From positions 22,109,389 to 22,173,388 of the forward strand of contig NC_084713.1 in assembly GCF_033807575.1 (NCBI RefSeq): 64,000 nucleotides of DNA. Reading direction: 5' to 3'. A program made the translations under genes and the position numbers. This DNA is from Cydia pomonella. Taxonomy: Eukaryota; Arthropoda; Insecta; Lepidoptera; Tortricidae. Positions 21,501-27,435 of the stretch are shown here, in pieces. Numbering within the stretch: the stretch's first letter is position 1; the number at the start of each line of letters is the position of its first letter. The notes below the pieces were generated by a model. It was given only the letters and a program-made list of their open reading frames with translations, had not been told where the DNA came from and searched no databases.

Positions 21501-22945
21501 TTCTTGTTTTAATTTGGAATTTTATGACTTTGATTGCCATTGAATCCTACAGAACAAAACTATACTCTGGTAGACCCAGTTTGTCATTTGTCCTCTCATA
21601 GAAAATTTTAATTTCGCGCCTTTTTTGACTGACAAACTGGGTGTGCCAAACTAGGTATCGAATCATAATCATAATCATCATTATCTTGTGAGAAATTAAC
21701 ATTACTAGTAATTACTATTGTTACAATGTTTACAATCAGGGGAAACCTATGTTGGTGCCATCGCCATGATCTAAAAAACCATTGACAGTTGCGAATAAAA
21801 TAAAACTGTTTAAATATTATTAATAAATAAATATTATAGGACATTATTACACAAATTGACTAAGTCCCACAGTAAGCTCAATAAGGCTTGTGTTGAGGGT
21901 ACTTAGACAAAGATATATATACCTAATATATAAATATTTATAAATACTTAAATAAAAATTATATATTTATATTTTAATTTGTGTAATAATGTCCTATAAT
22001 ATTTATTTATTATTATTTTATTATTTATTATTAGTTATAAGTGGAAACTGTTTTGGCTCTATTATCTAAACTACTTAATTGTTTTATTGAACTATTTGGC
22101 CTGTTTGTTTCCCAAGTTTAAATAAAAAATAACCCCAATCTGGGTCGCCATAGGCAGGGTGTTTATCTTCTACCACTGGAGCCTAACTGGTCGCGTACTG
22201 TGCGACATCAAAGGAATTTCGTTCCGCTCCAGATGTGGAATTATGGAATAAACTTCCTGGCGAGGTTTCCTCGAGGGACTAGGGCTTCTATAAAACGGAG
22301 GGTTTACTGCGAAAAACGAAATTTCGATATGTGCCTCTCTATCGCTCATGCGTATTCGAGCCTTTGCAGTGTACAATTTTCTAAAACGTCCGTAGTCTAC
22401 GGAAACCGCTTACTATCAGTGAGAATAGGGTTTTATTGATGCCCCTACCCGTGTTTTGCTCTCAATCTCACCGCGGATATCATGTTCATAATTTTTTTTT
22501 TGTATTTTAATAATAAAAAAGTAATCGCTAAGTTCTCAAGCATATTTTTATATTTGTTGTTTTTTGTGCAAAACTTTATATTTTATTAAAATGCATTTTT
22601 TGTTATTTATTTTCTATCAAGTGAAAGTCAAAAACTCAGGATTCAAATCTCTGAAGTCCCTAGAGAAGGCTTCCACTTTTTCTTCTTTTGCTTCTTCTTT
22701 CTCTTCTTTTTCTTTTCGCAACCATATTGTGATCTAAAACAGCGCTACGTCTTTTCAAAAACTCCGGTACCTGAGCCTACTGCACTCAAATATCTATTTA
22801 TTTTGTCTTTTATTAAACTTTCACATGCCTATCTCAAAATACCCGTCACCAGAAAAAGCGAATACATAAATTAAAAAAAAAACTCACGCAGCGTATCCGC
22901 CCTCACTGCCACCAAACAACAGACCGCTATCAAAAACGCGCGCAT
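3355..22945 (-). CDS. Takeout/JHBP-family secreted lipid carrier (minus-strand paralogue), 5 exons with alternative last exon
   Basis: Spliced on the minus strand from 22888-22945, 9074-9302, 8513-8643, 4935-5072 and then either 4260-4411 or 3355-3506. Each version is 708 nt (235 aa), the usual size of takeout/JHBP proteins. All junctions are GT-AG and the phases agree (codons 20, 96, 140 and 186 are split). Residues 1-16 are a signal peptide (MRAFLIAVCCLVAVRA), followed by mature DTLPSFIHP. The N-terminal cysteine pair typical of the family is Cys26 and Cys36. The block LILPIKGNGQAKI and the later TNLFGGNK motif are characteristic. N111-V-T is a possible N-glycosylation site. Family knowledge: these proteins carry juvenile hormone, odour or other hydrophobic ligands in haemolymph or sensillum lymph. 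The ligand here is unknown. TATA box near 23040; introns 13.6, 0.43, 3.4 and 0.5 or 1.4 kb. Confidence 0.9.
3690..3850 (+). mobile_element. RTE-type LINE 3'-end fragment
   Basis: Translates in part to RWADDLRK followed by segments resembling the C-terminal reverse-transcriptase tail (a W-x-QDRxKWR..AYAQQW-like pattern, decayed). A second copy lies at 63640-63755, where CAGGACCGGGACAAGTGGCG and GGCCTATGCTCAGCAGTGGG are clear. It is inserted between the intact terminal exon 5c and the decayed A' exon copy. Confidence 0.6.
3902..3987 (-). pseudogene. Decayed copy of takeout terminal exon (A' copy)
   Basis: The minus strand reads ITVIIRKCIDGV then ATIPTAESLKA and TGA, against ITEIIRKCIDEVKKLFATIPAAELLKA-stop in exon 5a. 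Four codons (KKLF) are deleted in frame. Only the 3' half of the exon remains; upstream the match fades and an in-frame TAG appears. It is a 5'-truncated duplicate of exon 5a lying about 0.3 kb downstream of it. Confidence 0.85.
4028..4033 (-). terminator. Candidate poly(A) signal for takeout isoform ending in exon 5a
   Basis: AATAAA on the minus strand, about 225 nt after the exon 5a stop and before the decayed A' copy. Its position would let transcripts end after exon 5a, so use of exon 5c would need this site and the 5a acceptor to be skipped. Inference only. Confidence 0.4.
4260..4411 (-). CDS. Takeout (minus) terminal exon 5a
   Basis: 152 nt on the minus strand. Acceptor CTACTTGCAG, and the first bases complete the split codon as Ala186. 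It reads DTTNRFTNENWSLIMQEI, continues through IIRKCIDEVKKLFATIP, and ends in AAELLKA and TGA. The D-T-x-x-x-F/V-x-N-x-N/H-W opening is shared with exon 5c and with the last exon of the plus-strand paralogue (DTIHQFANTNW). This is the terminal exon nearest to exon 4 (523-bp intron) and is followed by an AATAAA, so it is the more likely default. Confidence 0.88.
4935..5072 (-). CDS. Takeout (minus) exon 4
   Basis: 138 nt on the minus strand from a CTTCCAG acceptor to a GTAAGG donor. It encodes NLNIVIKYDYETKEG, then HWVVTGYKDTYKMDRAQFKF and TNLFGGNKQL. The paralogous exon on the plus strand (51763-51915) has FQNLFNGNQQA at the same place. It is 15 nt shorter than that exon, in whole codons. Confidence 0.9.
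5217..5341. repeat. Foldback MITE, GGGCCTACCGCGAA family
   Basis: Begins GGGCCTACCGCGAAATTCGC and ends TTTTCGCGGTTATAGCCC, with an inverted inner motif around CTCTTTTACTCTCACT. Near-identical copy at 16486-16609, broken copy at 63408-63499, and a related subfamily at 56631-56745 and 59132-59249. It lies in intron 3 of the minus-strand takeout gene. Confidence 0.75.
5650..5900 (+). mobile_element. tRNA-derived SINE (plus orientation)
   Basis: Contains the B-box GGTTCAAATCC after GATGGTCCCG and the standard body of this family (GTCATGGGTGTTTTC, then TTTAAGTA, then TTGAGCTTACTGTGGGAC) ending in an AATA-rich tail. The A-box region is degraded. It abuts a second copy in the opposite orientation. 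Confidence 0.8.
5897..6149 (-). mobile_element. tRNA-derived SINE (minus orientation)
   Basis: Full-length head and tail: on the minus strand it starts GACCGGTCTGGCCTAGTGGG, carries GGGTTCGAATCCC as B-box, and ends in the TAATGTCC-like tail at the AT-rich junction with the SINE at 5650-5900. The two copies are tail to tail. Confidence 0.85.
6700..6845. repeat. Dispersed repeat shared with 60605-60785
   Basis: Shares long near-identical blocks with 60605-60785, including GTGGTATAATAGAGAGCTTT, TCAGTCGAGTACCGTGTTT, AACGAAGCTTGCTGAGT and TTGATTATATCACTATTGTA. Family unknown; probably a MITE internal region. Confidence 0.65.
7270..7787. mobile_element. hAT-like non-autonomous DNA transposon with perfect 8-bp target duplication
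   Basis: The ends are perfect inverted repeats: CAATGAGCGGAATTCTTCAT at 7270 onward, and its exact complement ending at 7787, extending over 37 bp or more. Inner inverted segments (TTATCGACTTATCGAT at 7308 and its complement at about 7711) extend the arms. The element is flanked directly by GTTATCGT at 7262-7269 and GTTATCGT at 7788-7795, an 8-bp duplication as made by hAT transposases. The 518-bp interior codes for nothing recognisable. It sits in intron 3 of the minus-strand takeout gene. Confidence 0.85.
8513..8643 (-). CDS. Takeout (minus) exon 3
   Basis: 131 nt on the minus strand from acceptor GTTCCAG to donor GTAAGTACC. It encodes MHPDAGRAVFDFTANVTLKA, then HYDMNGQVLILPIKGNGQAK. The G-x-x-L-I-L-P-I-x-G-x-G block is the most recognisable takeout/JHBP signature and is shared with 50844-50971. 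It contains the possible glycosylation sequon N111-V-T. Confidence 0.92.
9074..9302 (-). CDS. Takeout (minus) exon 2
   Basis: 229 nt on the minus strand from a TGTTTCAG acceptor to a GTAAGTCC donor. It encodes SFIHPCSASDPNLNSCIEKS with the conserved N-terminal cysteine pair, then GIPALGIATLDPVQLGTVLV. Compare GVPELGLQTLDPMTIDKV in the plus-strand paralogue. The LDP motif is conserved across the family. Confidence 0.93.
10212..10445 (+). mobile_element. LINE/SINE 3'-end fragment (CCGACGTAGTAT family)
   Basis: Starts near GCCCAACTGGGGAAGTACC and ends at CACCAATGTAGTATTTAAAA. Six copies in the window share the order: GGTTGCCAGAGC, GGCAACGCGCATGTAA, TACGGAGACTGCTTACCATC, GCTTGTTTGCCACC and an A-rich tail. 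That is the layout of a retroposed 3' end. Copies: 12363-12520, 12982-13110 (-), 15380-15815, 17257-17366 (-), 48190-48520. Confidence 0.7.
10983..11430. mobile_element. Long-TIR MITE flanked by TAA
   Basis: Arms of about 85 bp: CAAGGAAAGGTACCCAACTG from 10983 and its inverse CAGTTGGGTACCTTTCCTTG ending at 11430, both continuing through TATATTTATATATGTTATAG and TAGTCTAAAATAACGGACAC. TAA flanks both ends (10980-10982 and 11431-11433), as with Harbinger-type 3-bp duplications. One arm type recurs in diverged form at about 38935-39008. Confidence 0.75.
11600..11966 (+). mobile_element. Probable LINE 3' end with (AAAT)n tail
   Basis: An open stretch ending CDLFADKNRKLVKDFLRYCE and a stop is followed by about 130 bp of 3' UTR-like sequence that ends in AATAAATAAATAAATA. 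The layout fits a non-LTR retrotransposon 3' end. The protein segment was not recognised with certainty. Confidence 0.45.
12133..12324. repeat. Foldback MITE, GTACGCGTTTGCGTTA family
   Basis: The arms contain GACGTACGCGTTTGCGTTA (left) and TAACGCAAACGCGTACGTC (right), with ends CCCTAGGGTAAATTTATTCG and CGAATAAATTTACACTAGGG. A second, independent copy is at 49192-49386 with the same arms and the same central TTTCCAAAACG. Confidence 0.85.
12363..12520 (+). mobile_element. LINE/SINE 3'-end fragment (CCGACGTAGTAT family)
   Basis: A 5'-truncated copy running from CAGCTCAACGAGGG to CACCGACGTAGTATAAAAAA. Same family as 10212-10445. Confidence 0.7.
12688..13110. repeat. Left arm of a ~420-bp inverted repeat (partner 15660-16112)
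   Basis: Contains, in order, TAGGTTGGAG, GACAGATAGGCATTACAGGT, AACATAGGTTACTAAATAAA, AACCCGCCTCTCGATCCGGC, CATGGAAGCAACGAAG and then a minus-strand CCGACGTAGTAT-family 3' end (12982-13110). The same blocks occur in reverse order and complement at 15660-16112. The spacer between the arms is about 2.6 kb. Confidence 0.8.
13881..14138 (-). mobile_element. tRNA-derived SINE
   Basis: Minus-strand copy: GACGACCTGTCTGGTCTAAT head, GATGGTCCCGGGTTCAAATC B-box region, then the body and a TATTTATTTATTA tail. Full length with small changes in the A-box. Lies in intron 1 of the minus-strand takeout gene. Confidence 0.85.
14187..14316. repeat. Foldback MITE, CCACTTGCACCATCCC family, copy 1
   Basis: The ends ACTTGCACCATCCCACTAAC and GGGATGGTGCAAGTGG (approximately) are inverted; the interior is rich in inverted GGTTAACC motifs. 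Second copy at 14653-14783. Confidence 0.8.
14317..14652. other. GC-richer segment between two related foldbacks
   Basis: 336 bp with CpG-rich sequence at 14430-14510. Reading frames here overlap on both strands and show no recognised protein, so no gene is called. It ends with GGATCCGGCCGGATTTTGG, itself a small palindrome. Confidence 0.5.
14653..14783. repeat. Foldback MITE, CCACTTGCACCATCCC family, copy 2
   Basis: Ends GCCACTTGCACTATCCCACT and GGGACGGTGCACGTGGC. Same family as 14187-14316, diverged in the middle, with the same GGTTTAAC/GTTAACC-type inner motifs. Confidence 0.8.
14850..15110 (-). repeat. Dispersed repeat shared with 34330-34560 and 46145-46420
   Basis: Shared blocks include TAGTTCCTATGGCCACCTCC, CTGTCTCCATCATCAGATCA, GCTCGATGGCACCATAATAT and AATTTAACTTGCAAGATTTG. 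Copies occur on both strands. Probably a retroposon 3' region. Confidence 0.6.
15380..15815 (+). mobile_element. LINE/SINE 3'-end (CCGACGTAGTAT family), longest copy, with foldback insertion
   Basis: Extends further 5' than other copies: CATCTCGCTTTGTGTGGTAG, matching 48250-48270, is present. A small foldback (15476-15548) interrupts it after CATTCCAG. It continues through GCCCAACTGGGGAAGTACCT to CACCGACGTAGTAT and a (TA)n tract. Confidence 0.75.
15476..15548. repeat. Small foldback, TTTTATCACTTGTCA family
   Basis: Arms TTTTTATCACTTGTCATTAC and GACAAATGATAAAG (diverged) around CTTACATACTTGTTAGAACG. The same centre and arms occur at 42675-42775, where the hairpin is nearly perfect. Confidence 0.7.
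15660..16112. repeat. Right arm of the ~420-bp inverted repeat (partner 12688-13110)
   Basis: Reverse-complement partner of 12688-13110, ending TCTCCAACCTACCTAG. The retroposed 3' end, its tail and about 280 bp of flanking sequence all match, so more than the element itself was copied. Confidence 0.8.
15802..15823. repeat. (TA)n microsatellite
   Basis: About 11 TA units at the tail of the CCGACGTAGTAT-family element. The inverted partner at 12970-12984 has only a short TTATATAATATA, so the array has changed length since duplication. Confidence 0.9.
16148..16294. repeat. Foldback MITE, GGCTCCTCTA family
   Basis: Ends GGGCTCCTCTAGACGATGGC and its rough complement ATCATGTAGAGGAGCC, with inner inverted CCAACGTAGGCCAG and CTGGCCTACGCTGG. 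A flank-like segment CAATTCCAACGTATACTGAT follows and recurs at about 17200-17220. Confidence 0.7.
16486..16609. repeat. Foldback MITE, GGGCCTACCGCGAA family
   Basis: Near copy of 5217-5341: GGGGCCTACCGCGAAACCCG to TTTTCGCAGTTGTAGCCC. It is inserted in a sequence rich in ACCGGTTTA motifs (16342-16740), which is probably an older repeat; similar motifs occur at 13200-13240. Confidence 0.75.
16795..17160 (+). mobile_element. LINE reverse-transcriptase C-terminal fragment (Jockey-like)
   Basis: The plus strand reads LPRRDWCRLNRLRTGHGRCA, then CGWVDSPACSCGAEAQTIQH and IIQDCPITRY, up to a stop at about 17077. The R-L-R-T-G-H-G motif and the Cys-x-Cys...His...Cys cluster are the C-terminal region of non-LTR reverse transcriptases. 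Only the last 80 or so residues survive (5'-truncated). The 3' UTR ends near a run of about 14 C at 17147-17160. Confidence 0.85.
17257..17366 (-). mobile_element. LINE/SINE 3'-end fragment (CCGACGTAGTAT family)
   Basis: Minus-orientation truncated copy with CCTGATGGTAAGCAGTCACC and GGACGCCTGCAACTCCAGAG. Confidence 0.7.
17551..17704. repeat. Foldback element 1 of a cluster of three
   Basis: Ends GAGGATTTAACAACCGGAG and CTCCAGTTGTTAAATCCTC are inverted. The centre contains TGTATTGTATATACAATA, itself a palindrome. Confidence 0.75.
17780..17952. repeat. Foldback element 2 of the cluster
   Basis: Ends AAGTACCTACTAGTGCTCGA and TCGAGCACTAGTACTT are inverted, and inner arms GACATGGGCACTTTAT and ATAAAGTGCCCATGTC match perfectly. 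Confidence 0.85.
17971..18102. repeat. Foldback element 3 of the cluster
   Basis: Perfect inverted ends: CTGTGGCCCTAGTGAAAAAG at 17971 and CTTTTTCACTAGGGCCACAG ending at 18102, continuing inward through GGTACAAGTCTCTGGCAG. The loop is about 55 bp. Confidence 0.9.
18505..18848 (-). repeat. Dispersed repeat related to the 30909-31336 element
   Basis: Shares AATAAAGACTCCGTCAACAA and several GACTCGAGTC-type motifs with 30909-31336 in opposite orientation, and ends CTAACACTAACAACGG, like that element's terminal CCTACCAACACTAACCG. Confidence 0.5.
18961..19720. mobile_element. Candidate TIR element with CCGATATCGGAT ends
   Basis: The first 30 bases (GTTTTCACACTAACCGGTCC then GATATCGGAT) match the complement of the last 30 (ATCCGATATCGGATCGGACA then ATGGGAAAAC) at about 24 of 30 positions. 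A third partial ATCCGATATCG lies at 19516. No clear target duplication was identified. About 760 bp with no recognisable protein. Confidence 0.5.
20098..20365. repeat. Dispersed repeat, inverted relative to 25035-25355
   Basis: Shares TATAACAAAATTCAGTTAAA, GGATAGAAAATGAGCCATCC, CAATTTTCTTGATCTTCCAT and ATATTTAGGACAGACT with the reverse complement of 25035-25355. Together they form a widely spaced inverted pair across the 5' end of the minus-strand takeout gene. Confidence 0.75.
20800..21036 (-). mobile_element. tRNA-derived SINE
   Basis: Minus-orientation copy: GACGGCCTGTCTGGCCTAGT head with intact A-box, GGTTCAAATCC B-box, and an AT-rich tail at about 20800. About 40 bp of the body is missing. 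Confidence 0.85.
21833..22012. mobile_element. SINE tail rearranged into a hairpin
   Basis: A minus-oriented SINE body/tail fragment (21833-21955) is followed by a plus-oriented tail (about 21975-22012). The outer 30 or so bases, AATATTATAGGACATTATTA and its complement TAATAATGTCCTATAATATT, form a perfect inverted repeat. Confidence 0.75.
22150..22440 (+). mobile_element. LINE reverse-transcriptase C-terminal remnant
   Basis: One frame reads SAPDVELWNKLPGEV, matching the common LINE C-terminal pattern LWNKLPxEV preceded by an RTVR-like segment (GRVLCDIK here, decayed). It has frameshifts and a 3' tail with CGGAAACCGCTTACTATCAG. It lies just downstream (in intron 1) of the minus-strand signal-peptide exon. 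Confidence 0.6.
22888..22945 (-). CDS. Takeout (minus) exon 1: signal peptide
   Basis: On the minus strand ATG at 22945-22943 opens MRAFLIAVCCLVAVRADTL and is followed by donor GTGAGT. Its split codon C|CG joins exon 2 as Pro20. A hydrophobic core and A-x-A-like VRA|D cleavage site mark a signal peptide. The choice is supported by phase, by the TATA box 95 bp upstream of the ATG, and by the resulting total length equal to the paralogue. Confidence 0.85.
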
Positions 22946-23009
22946 CTCGAATTTTGACACTTTGATTTTTTAAATCGCGGCAAAGACCGACCTCGTCGCA
23001 TTCAGCCTT

Positions 23010-23048
23010 CCAACTGCAACGATTTAAGGTCGCGGAGTCTTTTATATG
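23010..23048 (-). promoter_or_regulatory. TATA-box core promoter of minus-strand takeout gene
   Basis: The minus strand carries CATATAAAAG (23048-23039). Thirty-one bases downstream of the first T of TATAAAA is the A of TTGCAGTTG (23015), which resembles the arthropod initiator. The spacing is canonical. The predicted 5' UTR is about 70 nt. Confidence 0.7.
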
Positions 23049-23384
23049 TTGTGTAACCTAGTCGCGCGTCAATATTAACACAGTTTTATTTGGTCTTTAC
23101 TCGCATAGGATTTCTTTGGATCAAGGTGTCTAAATTAGTTGGTGTTTGTGGACTTTGTTAGATGATAATAATTGAGTTGTCCTGTGAGTTCAGAGGTTTG
23201 TGGAAAAAATAGCACTTTAATGCTATTTTGCATGCTGTTTTACTGTTTTCTTAAAAAAAAATAAGATATGGGTTTTTTCGTTTGGGAAAATTAATAAAAT
23301 TTTACTTAATTTTACGTACAGCTATATTTTTAAATTGAAAAAAATGTTATACGTTTTTTTAGAATCTTATATTTTTTAAGATGA

Positions 23385-23640
23385 AAGTAAGAGGACCCGT
23401 TCCTACATACGTAGTCCTCATTTTCATGCCTGGATATTAACATTATTGAAAATATTTTGACACAATTTGTTGTATGTCAACCATGGCTATGCTCCTAAGT
23501 TTTTTTTTCGATTTTTAAATTATTATAAGAGTTGGGAGCATTTATTTCAATTTTTTTTTCTTTTTTTTCGCACCTAATTTTTAGAATAATCAAAAAATCT
23601 AAATAGTTAAACGAAGGGGCATAGTTATGTTTAAGTAATT
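23385..23640. repeat. Foldback MITE, same family as 1684-1955
   Basis: The left arm has ACGTAGTCCTCATTTTCATG and TTGTATGTCAACCATGGCTA; the right end has GAAGGGGCATAGTTATG. Copies at 1684, 24826 and 26722. Confidence 0.6.
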
Positions 23641-23840
23641 GTGTAATAATCATACATCGGGGTTTTTGGTGCGGGAATGTTTTACTCTAGCCAAAAAACA
23701 AGGATAATCTGAATACGAACGGTACCTTAAGGTCTTGTTTAGACGGCGCGCAAACCCGCATGGAATTTTAGCTACATTGCGGACTATTGAGGTTATTACA
23801 TTGAGCCGACCGATCAAATACCGCAATGTAATGAATCGAC

Positions 23841-23863
23841 TCCTCTCTCTCTCTCTCTCTCTC
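23841..23863. repeat. (CT)n microsatellite
   Basis: About ten CT units starting TCCTCTCTCTCTC. Confidence 0.95.
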
Positions 23864-24234
23864 ATCGTCTAAATGAGCCCTAATATATTGGATTATTGAA
23901 ATAAATAATAAATATATATATTGGATTTTAAATTAATATCGATTTTCCCTATTCTCATTCTAATATTTCAGACCGCTAGGGTCATGTACTCATGTCCCAT
24001 TATAGGGGACCTATCACACACCTTTCCATTACCGGAGTTCCATCACTGGAGCTTTGAGGTGCATGACTGGAGATAAAAAAGGTAGTTTTAATTTGTTGAT
24101 TATGTGGAAACTACTTGCTGTATCTTTTATACAATACGCCTGAAACATAAAAGACGGATAGGACATTCAACTTTTAACACGCTAAGGAGTAGAATTTTTA
24201 CATGTATCACTAATACAGCCTGCCCTTAGATATT

Positions 24235-24660
24235 AGGTGTGCGAAAACTCTTCAAAGCTTTAAAACCCTACTGAAAAATCATTACTTGTCTCTTTCTTAA
24301 TGTGCCGCTGTGTTATATTATGTATGTATGTATGTATATTTAGATATGTATCTAATATTTATTTATTTTAATATAGGTATGTATTGTTATATTTATATGT
24401 TTATTTAAATTGTAAATGTACTGTATGTACTGTCTGCTTGATGTATGTGTAATTTTCCTATTCCTCTAATTCATTCCTGCACTACCTGTTCTAAAAACTT
24501 ACTGTTCTTTATATCCTGCTACCCTAAGGTTGTCTGGAAGAGATCGCTTACAGCGATAAGACCGCCTGTTGCTACCTTTCTTTACATTGTAAATCTATTT
24601 TTTTTTAATTTGTCTTCTTTGTGGTGCAATAAAGAATATTTACTTTACTTTACTTTACTT
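24235..24660 (+). mobile_element. LINE 3' end with (CTTTA)n tail
   Basis: Contains the common insect LINE 3' block GGTTGTCTGGAAGAGATCGC, then GCGATAAGACCGCCTGTTGC, then GTGGTGCAATAAAGAATATT and a TTTACTTTACTTTACTTTAC tail. Upstream, GAAAACTCTTCAAAGCTTTA and the following region look like a decayed C-terminal coding end. A (TATG)n run is at about 24320-24337. Confidence 0.75.
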
Positions 24661-25034
24661 AGTAATACTACAGATTTGCTCTTAAATGTCCCATGACTGG
24701 TGCCGTTACCCTATATGGCTGTTAGCCGTTGCTCGAAGTACAAATAAAAAAAATACTTTCCACTCTAGGGTGGGAAATGCAATTTTCCACCTGGCTATCA
24801 GCCTATGACAGGTGAACTTTCCGAATAGGAGAGATGAACAAATTTTTCCATAATATCAATATCCAAGAAGGTAAATGGGGACTACGTTTGGTTATGGAGA
24901 ACCGGCCGTACCCTTTCCTCTTAATTGCACTACCGTCTCACAAATTTTAAAGACATTTGAAGAGCTAAAATAAGAGATAGACTCCAACTAAGCTACCAGT
25001 ATCTCTACACCCACTATGCAGTTACAAAGTGTGA

Positions 25035-25355
25035 AACTTTTCATAGGTGTTTGACGTTTATTGTAATAGGACGTCACATTACAACAGTCTGTCCTAAATA
25101 TATGGAAGATCAAGAAAATTGCTATTTTGATCCTGAAATTTTGCGTTTATGTATATGTATAGTTGTCATATAATTTATTTTTCAATAAAACGTAAGGAAT
25201 AGTATGGTACCGTTTTCTTTTGAAAAGTTACTTTGGAGCCATGTATTTTTTTATAATCCAAATATGTATTTTTAAATTCGACTTTTTTATAATGGATGGC
25301 TCATTTTCTATCCATTTAGCTAAATTTTGTTATAATATTCAACATGTGTCAATGT
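25035..25355. repeat. Dispersed repeat, inverted partner of 20098-20365
   Basis: Reverse-complement relation to 20098-20365, including GGATGGCTCATTTTCTATCC and TTGTTATAATATTCAACATG. Diverged at the ends. Confidence 0.75.
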
Positions 25356-25436
25356 TGCGCAAGTTCCGTACATATATACCTATTAGAGAAACCCTCAGCG
25401 GCTCGATTTCTTGTTACCAGTGTACCTAATAATAAT

Positions 25437-25700
25437 AAGTGAGACCAAAGCAGGTCGTCTCTGCTGGCTTGGCCACCTCGAAAGGATGGGTGACGATTGG
25501 GCAGCCAAAAGGGCTTACTTGGGTCAACAGTCGCCGTCCTGTTGGTCATCCTAAATATCGTTGGGCGGATAGAGTGGAGGCAGATCTCCGTGAGCTCGGC
25601 GTCAGCGAAAGCTGGCGCGAATCCGCTCTGGACCGAGCAAAGTGACGTGCTCTTGTGTTGGAGGCCAAGACTCATTTTGGGCCATCGCGCCAGCTAAGTA
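25437..25700 (+). mobile_element. LINE reverse-transcriptase C-terminal fragment
   Basis: Two frames together give the C-terminal tail of an endonuclease/reverse-transcriptase polyprotein: LCWLGHLERMGDD in one frame, then RRPVGHPKYRWADRVEADLR and ELGVSESWRESALDRAK in another, separated by a frameshift near 25525. Truncated at the 5' end. A premature stop replaces the usual tryptophan after DRAK. Confidence 0.85.
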
Positions 25701-26343
25701 AGTAAGAGTACCTAGGGACGCAGAGGCGTCCATCCATAACTGCACCAGCGGTCCACGGCCCTTCCCCATCGTTCCCGATCAACCCGGAGCGGTTCGGCAC
25801 GACCAGCTAGCGCGACAGGGGTATCGCGCGCGTAACACTCCAGCAGAGCGACCGCGGGGTGAGGTACCAGCGGGGGCCAGCCAAGTGATCAAAATACAAA
25901 TACAAAATTATTTATTTGTCCAACATAGGTGTACATAGGATGTTACAGATCAGTTTCACTATTTGGCGCCTTACGGCATACAAATTTTGAGAGCATGCAT
26001 GTCAAAATATAAATGTATGTACATATTTACAAGTCATTATCATTCAAAGATTCTCACGTGACTTACCTACTAGCCACCGCGGCAATGACTCGACTCCGTT
26101 ATATTTTTGTATATTTTTTGTTATTAAACTCATAGTAACTACATTGGAGTTCATATTCACCATCCACAAACCAGGATAGCCCCTCAACAGGGGAGTACCT
26201 TCCTGCCACGGACCCAGACAGGCTCATATTTAAATTCACGGCCCTCGCTCTGATAAGTTTTGTTTAAGTGAAATTAAAATAATTTATGTGTAAGTAAGCG
26301 TCTGGGTGTTTTACTTAACCACCTAACCTTACCCGCCTCAGTC

Positions 26344-26532
26344 GGCCCGAATCGAAAGATATCGTATCTATGTCACAATGTCTCTTTGACGTTTGAAATA
26401 TCGTAGATAGATCTTATTGGGACCACAGCGGAATCGAAATAAACGTCAATTTTGATATATCGTTTAGTTATAGATCTTGTAAAGATCTTTCCAAGATCTT
26501 AAACGTGTCTTAATCATTCTTCAAATCGGGCC
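26344..26532. repeat. Possible short TIR element with GGCCCGAATC ends
   Basis: GGCCCGAATCGAAAGATATC at 26344 and AAATCGGGCC at about 26523-26532 are short inverted ends. Internal GATATCG, AAGATCTT and TCGATT-type motifs repeat. Boundaries are uncertain. Confidence 0.4.
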
Positions 26533-26721
26533 GTAAGCTTGCTTTCAAATCTTACTCTTTTTTTCAATCGAATAATACATTTTCATTATCATATGTTTTT
26601 GTTTGGTTAGTCTTAGCGCCTACTATTTTTAAAGAGCATTTTTTCTTGGAGGTTAGTAAACTAAAGGTATGAGAAGGCATTGGTAGCTTAGGAGGCACGG
26701 CCGTTCCGAAACCGCCTTTTC

Positions 26722-27200
26722 ATATAAACGTAGTCCTCATTTCCCTCTCTGGATATTAACCTTATTATAAATAATAAAATAAAAAAAACATTTATTTCAG
26801 ACAACACTGTTACACAGGGTCCATATGTTACAAAAAAAACTAAAACTATGACCTAAGCCTATACTTATAAAATAAATGGCCTCTTTGGCCCCCACCCACC
26901 CTGCCCGCCTCTTCGATTAGGTTGTACATGCAAATCAGTGAACCGGGCAAGGACGGCAGAGTCCAGCCTATCTGCTATCATCTTTGGGAAATAAATATTT
27001 TGACAGTTGTATATAAAAAAAAATATTTAAAACAAATATGAAATCTGTTTTTCGCTCCTATTTTTTACACAAATAAAAAAACTAAAAAAGTCAACCATAG
27101 GGGCATAGCTATGGTTAATATACATCAAAATATCTAAAAACATTTTCCATAATGTCAATATTCAGAGAGGAAAATGGGGACTACGTTTGTATGGAGAAGC
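26722..27200. mobile_element. Foldback MITE (1684 family) interrupted by a retroposed segment
   Basis: The left end ATATAAACGTAGTCCTCATT and the right end AATGGGGACTACGTTTGTAT are inverted arms of the 1684-1955 family. Between them, about 26770-27000 is an unrelated segment with a T-rich/A-rich edge (AATAAAATAAAAAAAACATT) that looks like an inserted minus-oriented retroposon 3' end. Confidence 0.6.
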
Positions 27201-27264
27201 TGCCGTAGCCTATCCTCCCAGTTTCATTACGGAATCAACGACGTTCAACATATTATCATCATTT

Positions 27265-27385
27265 GACAACAATATTACTGACTGGTGGTTATTGACTGGT
27301 AGAGAATGCCTCATGGCATTAAGTCCGCCTTTTGTCCTGTAAGGTTTTCTTTTGTGCAATAAATAAATAATATTAAAATGGGTAA
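27265..27385 (+). mobile_element. LINE 3' end (ACTGGTAGAGAATGCC family)
   Basis: Runs GACTGGTAGAGAATGCCTCA, GGCATTAAGTCCGCCTTTTG and TTTTGTGCAATAAATAAATA. The same block is present in minus orientation at 46620-46755. The gene-like AATAAA tail is typical of LINE 3' ends. Confidence 0.75.
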
Positions 27386-27411
27386 AAAATCTATATAAAA
27401 ACTTCAATTAT

Positions 27412-27435
27412 GAATGAATGAATGAATGAATGAAA
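27412..27435. repeat. (GAAT)n microsatellite
   Basis: About six GAAT units, followed by AT-rich low-complexity sequence to about 27560. Confidence 0.85.
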
